NCBI GenBank assembly: GCA_007571225.1 | Contig: RKRU01000020.1 | Coordinates: forward strand, 1-9,219 | From: Nitrosopumilaceae archaeon | Lineage (GTDB): Archaea > Thermoproteota > Nitrososphaeria > Nitrososphaerales > Nitrosopumilaceae | Direction: 5' to 3' | Length of the DNA stretch: 9,219 nt | In this document: positions 6,257 to 9,219 of the stretch, piece by piece | How positions within the stretch are numbered: position 1 is the first letter of the stretch | How the letters are laid out: every line of letters starts with the position of its first letter | The notes under the pieces: model-generated | Told to the model about the DNA's origin: nothing | The model's input: only the letters and a program-made list of their open reading frames with translations | Database searches by the model: none | Program-made: the position numbers and the translations under genes

Positions 6257-7293
6257 ATGACATATGCAAAGTGTGTGGTTCCGTTGCTAGTGTTTGTGTT
6301 GCTAGTTCCCGGACTGGCGCATACACAGGAACAGCCGCTAGAACGAGATGAGACCGAATCCACCAGCAGCAACAAAGACCCCGAATACGAAGAGAAGAAG
6401 CGCTAGATATACGCTCTCCTAGATGCAATCTGGATTCTGAGGGACCGAAACCTCGAATTGCAGGAACTGTCGGCAACCGATGAAGATGCCATGACAGCAG
6501 TCGCCCAAAACAATGCGGCCATTGCACACCTAGAGGCGTAGTAAAGGCAGAAGATATTCGTTCAAGATAGAATAAATCAGTGCCTACAATGTGGATTAGA
6601 GTACGGATGTTTTTTTCTTTTACTACGCAACTAGATGCGATAGCCCCTCCAGAACCCATAATAGACATTTCAGAAGAAAGCGCGTTGGAAATGAATCGGG
6701 CAATGTCCAAGCTTACAGAAAGCGGCCTGCCGCTGTTGGAGATAGCAATCGACCAGTCTACCGGACTGTTAAATGTCGTAATAGACAGTGATTCTGCCAT
6801 GGACGACACGGAGGATGAGATTAGAAAGATCACGGCGGACATAGGACTAGACATCACATACGGCCTGGACGATGCAAGATTTCATAGTTCTTGCAACCAG
6901 TATACAAAGCTCTGCGACCCACTGATAGGCGGTTCTATAGGCGAGGATGAATATTAGGGACTGCCATGCACGGTATCCATCGCAGCGGTGCAAAATACGG
7001 GCAGTGGAACTGAAAACGGGATCGTCATACCCGACCACTGCAACCCGGAGTTGCGATATTAACCGTCTCGCCCCCACCGAACTGAAAACGGGATCGTCAT
7101 ACCCGACCACTGCAACCCGGAGACGACATCGTACTACTAGTCAGATAATGACGATGCCTCCAACCTTGTCAGAAACGAGACCAAGGATAAGGGGCGATTT
7201 TGCGACTGTGATTTCATCAAGTCAGACTCCTGCTCAATCAACACTTACAGGATATATGACGACAGCAGTGACGTGATGCTGCCCGGTAGATAG
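6257..7293 (+). pseudogene. Decayed secreted chymotrypsin-like serine protease
   Basis: Translating across stops gives the successive parts of one secreted protease. The ATG at 6257 opens a clean signal peptide (MTYAKCVVPLLVFVLLVPGLAH) and an acidic linker, stopped by TAG at 6404. The same frame continues as a helical segment (ILRDRNLELQEL...NNAAIAHLEA) to TAG-TAA at 6539-6544, then RQKIFVQDRINQC. A frameshift near the seven-T run at 6610-6616 moves to the frame giving ALEMNRAMSKLTESGLPL and CNQYTKLCDPLIGG, stopped by TAG at 6955. The frame goes on with LPCTVSIAAV and NGIVIPDHC, corresponding to the catalytic His region (normally TAGHC), stopped by TAA at 7060. A second copy of that His segment follows, TAG at 7138, then GRFCDCDFIK, resembling the catalytic Asp region, and a last TAG at 7291. 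No GDSGG serine region follows. The similarity to secreted thaumarchaeal proteases is from memory of the family. Two short intact stretches might be called separate genes, but the ordered motifs argue for one wreck. Confidence 0.72.
7007..7122. repeat. Perfect 44-base direct repeat (72-base offset) in the protease pseudogene
   Basis: The 44 bases at 7007-7050 recur exactly at 7079-7122. Each encodes TENGIVIPDHCNPE, the segment that carries the presumed catalytic His. The offset of 72 bases keeps the frame, but the 28 bases between the copies contain a TAA. The perfect identity indicates a recent event compared with the rest of the decay. Confidence 0.93.
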
Positions 7294-7299
7294 CAGCCA

Positions 7300-7980
7300 T
7301 TATGTCGATTTGGGAAACTTCATTCCCAGTATGCGTGTGGTCGCATCTTCGGCATCTGCAAACCTTCTGACCGTATCCCACTCCCGCCGGATTATACGCG
7401 CAACAGAATCTGGCACACTAGAAGACCACAAACCATCTCCGGTATTCTTTGCTGACTTGCCATCCGCTCTTGCCTCCTTCTTTACCTTCACCTTCTCTTC
7501 CTCCTCCTCAGTATTCGGGGTCCCCCCTGCCACCCCATCAGACATTGCAGCCTCGTATATGCGCTCCTTGACTGACGCGGCAGAGAGTGGTTTCCTAGTA
7601 CCCACCTTGGGCTTCAGCATGTACATCCTGAGCATGTACCCCTCTGTCCTGTCGCCCGTATATGAGAAAAAGTCCCTGTCAACCCCCCTGAGTATACTCC
7701 TCCGCAGTGTCCATGACAGCGGTGAAAGAAGGGGCGGCATGTACCTCCAAAATGGGGCATGAAACGTATAATCGTCCGTTATTACAACAGAGTTCCCAAA
7801 TACGGACTCCAGCATCTCCCGCCGCGTCTCAAAACTAAATGGAAAGCTTCTGCTGTTGATCTCCCTGCCTCCATCACGGAATACCACCGGCACCACCTTT
7901 ACAGAATCGGCCCTCCCCTGCAGGTCCGATATTATCTCGACATGCGCGTTGGTGACCGGGTTCAGATGGGCCAGGTACAA
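7300..7980 (-). CDS. HIGH-superfamily nucleotidyltransferase (cytidylyltransferase-like)
   Basis: The N-terminus YLAHLNPVTNAHVEIIS matches the T/HxGH-type nucleotide-binding loop of adenylyl/cytidylyltransferases (NPVTNAH in place of the usual PxxxGH), and RKPLSAASVKERIYE at about 129-143 resembles the second, ISSTxxR-like motif. Such enzymes transfer AMP or CMP to a phosphorylated substrate; which one is not evident here. Residues about 153-182 are a charged low-complexity insert (TEEEEEKVKVKKEA). The listed start is TTG at 7980, giving 226 residues. An in-frame CTG at 7992 would add LTSA and complete the first beta strand (ALYLAHLNP), and it has an AGGAGGGGAGGA sequence immediately upstream, so it may be the real start. 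The gene converges on the protease pseudogene with a six-base gap. The reductase-like gene upstream on the same strand ends 125 bases away, so the two may or may not be co-transcribed. Confidence 0.7.
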   Translation of the reverse strand: MYLAHLNPVTNAHVEIISDLQGRADSVKVVPVVFRDGGREINSRSFPFSFETRREMLESVFGNSVVITDDYTFHAPFWRYMPPLLSPLSWTLRRSILRGVDRDFFSYTGDRTEGYMLRMYMLKPKVGTRKPLSAASVKERIYEAAMSDGVAGGTPNTEEEEEKVKVKKEARADGKSAKNTGDGLWSSSVPDSVARIIRREWDTVRRFADAEDATTRILGMKFPKST

Positions 7981-7995
7981 AGCAGATGTCAGTTG

Positions 7996-8007
7996 TCCTC
8001 CCCTCCT
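7996..8007 (-). promoter_or_regulatory. Purine-rich Shine-Dalgarno-like tract
   Basis: On the minus strand this reads AGGAGGGGAGGA. It lies 3-9 bases before the in-frame CTG at 7992 but 15 or more before the TTG at 7980, so it favours the CTG as start of the nucleotidyltransferase. No other such strong tract precedes a gene in this window. Confidence 0.45.
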
Positions 8008-8105
8008 GCTTCAACTATAACCAATTCTGGAAGGATAGTCATCCGTGCAAAACACACAACCGGCCCATGCATAATTCAGTGTTGCCCTTGCCAGCCACCG
8101 TACAA

Positions 8106-8951
8106 CTACCCGTAGGATTCGTACTTTACCTCAAAACTTCCGTCCTCGCGCTTGTCATGCTCGGTGACAAAGCCCCGTGGTTTTAAAAAGTCCATCACAC
8201 CGTCTATGGTACCCTGCCATCCGCAGACGTAAAATATTGTGTTCTTTTTTGTTATCTTCTCGCCTACCAGCTCCTCAAGTGGCGATATTCCGTTCTCACG
8301 CTCGCGCAAAAATGTCTCCACTCGTCCCATCTGGCCCGACCACGACCGGTTGAACCACTCCTGCGGCCTGCTGATGGATGCTCTGTATTTGAAGTTCCAC
8401 TCGTCCCTGCCCCGCTTTATGCTGTCGTTTTCGAGATCCGTAAGCAGGTCCTTGTAGCTCAGCTCGTCCACATAACTAGCGCCATGCAACACCACAATCT
8501 CGCGCTTGTCGCCTACAGCATGAAGATGTTGTGCAAAACTTACAAAGGGTGCAAGTCCCGTCCCGCCCCCTATGCAGACTATCCTCCGCGTGTCCGGTTC
8601 ACCATTGGGCATCACGTCGTTTATGAGTAGGGCCCGTCCCGTGGGCCTCAACCACAGTATAGTGTCCCTCTCCCGAGCATTGAAGAGCTGGGTGGTCAGT
8701 CTTCCCGGCAACGGTTTTCTTACCCACCGGATCACAAGCTCGACATAGTCCTTGTTCTCAGGGTGGGATGCAATCGAGTAAGCGCGCCGGACGATCTTGC
8801 CGCCCTCGACCGGATTGGGCATACCCAATGTGATGAACTGCCCCGCCTTGTAGTCTGGAACAGGGCCGTCATCAGGAACTATCCTGAAAATGGCCAGATC
8901 CTCTTTTAACAACTGAATATAAGTGACCGTCGCCTTGTTGTCTACAACCAA
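8106..8951 (-). CDS. Ferredoxin-NADP reductase-like FAD oxidoreductase
   Basis: A 281-residue cytosolic flavoprotein of the plant-type FNR superfamily, which passes electrons between ferredoxin/flavodoxin and NADP(H). The FAD-binding beta-barrel carries RRAYSIAS (about 55-62; RxYS binds the flavin phosphate) followed by VELVIRWV and the GRLTTQLF segment. The NADP-binding domain begins with VCIGGGTGLAPFVSF (about 125-139, glycine-rich pyrophosphate loop) and closes with YVCGWQGTIDGVMDFL (about 240-255), the family's CGxxxM-like motif. There is no Fe-S ligand set. The start is a TTG at 8951; an in-frame TAA lies two codons upstream, so no longer start exists. A TATA-like box about 28 bases ahead suggests a leaderless transcript. 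The C-terminus lacks the terminal aromatic residue typical of plant enzymes and resembles bacterial-type FNR. Direction of electron flow cannot be judged. Confidence 0.88.
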   Translation of the reverse strand: MVVDNKATVTYIQLLKEDLAIFRIVPDDGPVPDYKAGQFITLGMPNPVEGGKIVRRAYSIASHPENKDYVELVIRWVRKPLPGRLTTQLFNARERDTILWLRPTGRALLINDVMPNGEPDTRRIVCIGGGTGLAPFVSFAQHLHAVGDKREIVVLHGASYVDELSYKDLLTDLENDSIKRGRDEWNFKYRASISRPQEWFNRSWSGQMGRVETFLRERENGISPLEELVGEKITKKNTIFYVCGWQGTIDGVMDFLKPRGFVTEHDKREDGSFEVKYESYG

Positions 8952-8973
8952 TACTTAAACGGTCACCCCTTGC

Positions 8974-8984
8974 ATTAAAAATAT
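8974..8984 (-). promoter_or_regulatory. Putative TATA box for the FNR-like gene
   Basis: TATTTTTAAT on the minus strand, centred about 28 bases upstream of the TTG start at 8951. Transcription would begin at or within a few bases of the start codon. Inference from composition and spacing only. Confidence 0.5.
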
Positions 8985-9034
8985 TGTGTTAATTTTGCTA
9001 TTATGTATCATTTCTTTATGGTGTTCTTTCGTTG

Positions 9035-9117
9035 AACTGTTTACGTCTGGCGTTAAACAATTTGCTAAATTTGTGTCTGGAATTGGTCATTTCAGCGTGG
9101 GGGACGTAAAGGGTTAC
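9035..9117. repeat. Palindromic repeat, copy 2
   Basis: Diverged copy of the repeat at 5909-5990 in the same orientation, recognisable over its full length (about 75-80% by eye). The arms AACTGTTTACGTC and GGACGTAAAGGGTT are inverted repeats with two mismatches; the central AATTTGCTAAATT is retained. It begins about 85 bases upstream of the FNR-like start and ends about 100 bases before the window edge. Confidence 0.75.
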
Positions 9118-9185
9118 ACTAGGTATGACTTCACCTGCCCCGCACAGTACAAAAAGTCCATGGCTCCACGCACACCGCACCCTAC

Positions 9186-9210
9186 AAGAGGTTGCCCTCC
9201 TCTACGGCAC
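9186..9210. repeat. Small hairpin motif, copy 2
   Basis: AAGAGGTTGCCCTCCTCTACGGCAC, a near match to 5759-5783 with the same AGAGG/CCTCT stem. It lies 70 bases after the second palindromic repeat, whereas copy 1 lies before the first palindromic repeat, so the two motifs are not in a simple collinear duplication. Confidence 0.4.
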
Positions 9211-9219
9211 TAGAGTTCG

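Noticed and set aside
6228..6857. Minus-strand open frame of 209 codons over the protease pseudogene
   Set aside because: The ordered signal peptide and protease motifs are on the plus strand; the antisense translation is Ser-rich and featureless.
6404..7140. In-frame TAG codons as a recoding or pyrrolysine system
   Set aside because: TAG is used as the normal stop in aIF6, ilvE, hisS and Trm112 here, TAA stops also interrupt the frame, and a frameshift and 3' loss are present. Decay is the simpler explanation.
7310..7762. Plus-strand open frame of 150 codons opposite the nucleotidyltransferase
   Set aside because: Antisense shadow with no motif; the minus-strand frame has the nucleotide-binding loop.

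Overview
The window looks like a chromosomal segment of an ammonia-oxidising-type archaeon (Nitrososphaerota/Thaumarchaeota, Nitrosopumilales-like). The evidence is an archaeal/eukaryotic-type translation factor aIF6, a Trm112-like zinc protein beside an archaeal-type histidyl-tRNA synthetase, and A/T-rich TATA-like boxes about 26 bases before several start codons with little leader. There are also the remains of a secreted chymotrypsin-like protease of a kind I associate with marine Thaumarchaeota. Species-level placement is not possible from the sequence alone. Intergenic stretches are long and repeat-rich, which would suit a genome undergoing some decay.

Layout. Positions 72-1184 are an insertion-sequence-like element with imperfect inverted ends; it carries one ORF that keeps only the C-terminal half of a DDE_Tnp_4-type (IS5-group) transposase behind a long coiled coil. 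Next, on the plus strand, is aIF6 (about 1302-1967), converging on a minus-strand block. Between them lie three 26-base tandem units and an extra copy of the last 30 bases of hisS. The minus-strand block (5708 down to 2151) is a tight operon: ilvE, then a Gfo/Idh/MocA oxidoreductase (stop TAG directly abutting the next ATG), then a Trm112-like protein (ATGA overlap), then hisS after a 40-base gap. It combines branched-chain amino acid transamination, an unidentified oxidoreductase, and translation functions.

Positions 5709-6256 are non-coding and contain an 82-base palindromic repeat, a 16-base perfect palindrome and a small hairpin. Positions 6257-7293 are a heavily decayed gene for a secreted chymotrypsin-like protease: signal peptide, helical region, pro-region, His motif (internally duplicated) and Asp motif can all be read, but through several stops, one frameshift and a missing Ser end. 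It converges on a minus-strand HIGH-superfamily nucleotidyltransferase gene (7980-7300). Upstream of that, also on the minus strand, is a ferredoxin-NADP reductase-like flavoprotein (8951-8106). Upstream of the reductase is a second copy of the palindromic repeat (9035-9117).

The most interesting items are the paired palindromic repeats with a covarying base pair, the multiply broken protease gene, two independent partial duplications that both have a 72-base offset (one supplies the 3' end of hisS), the internally deleted transposase, and low-complexity inserts in four of the minus-strand proteins. I did not find a clear new defence or biosynthetic system.
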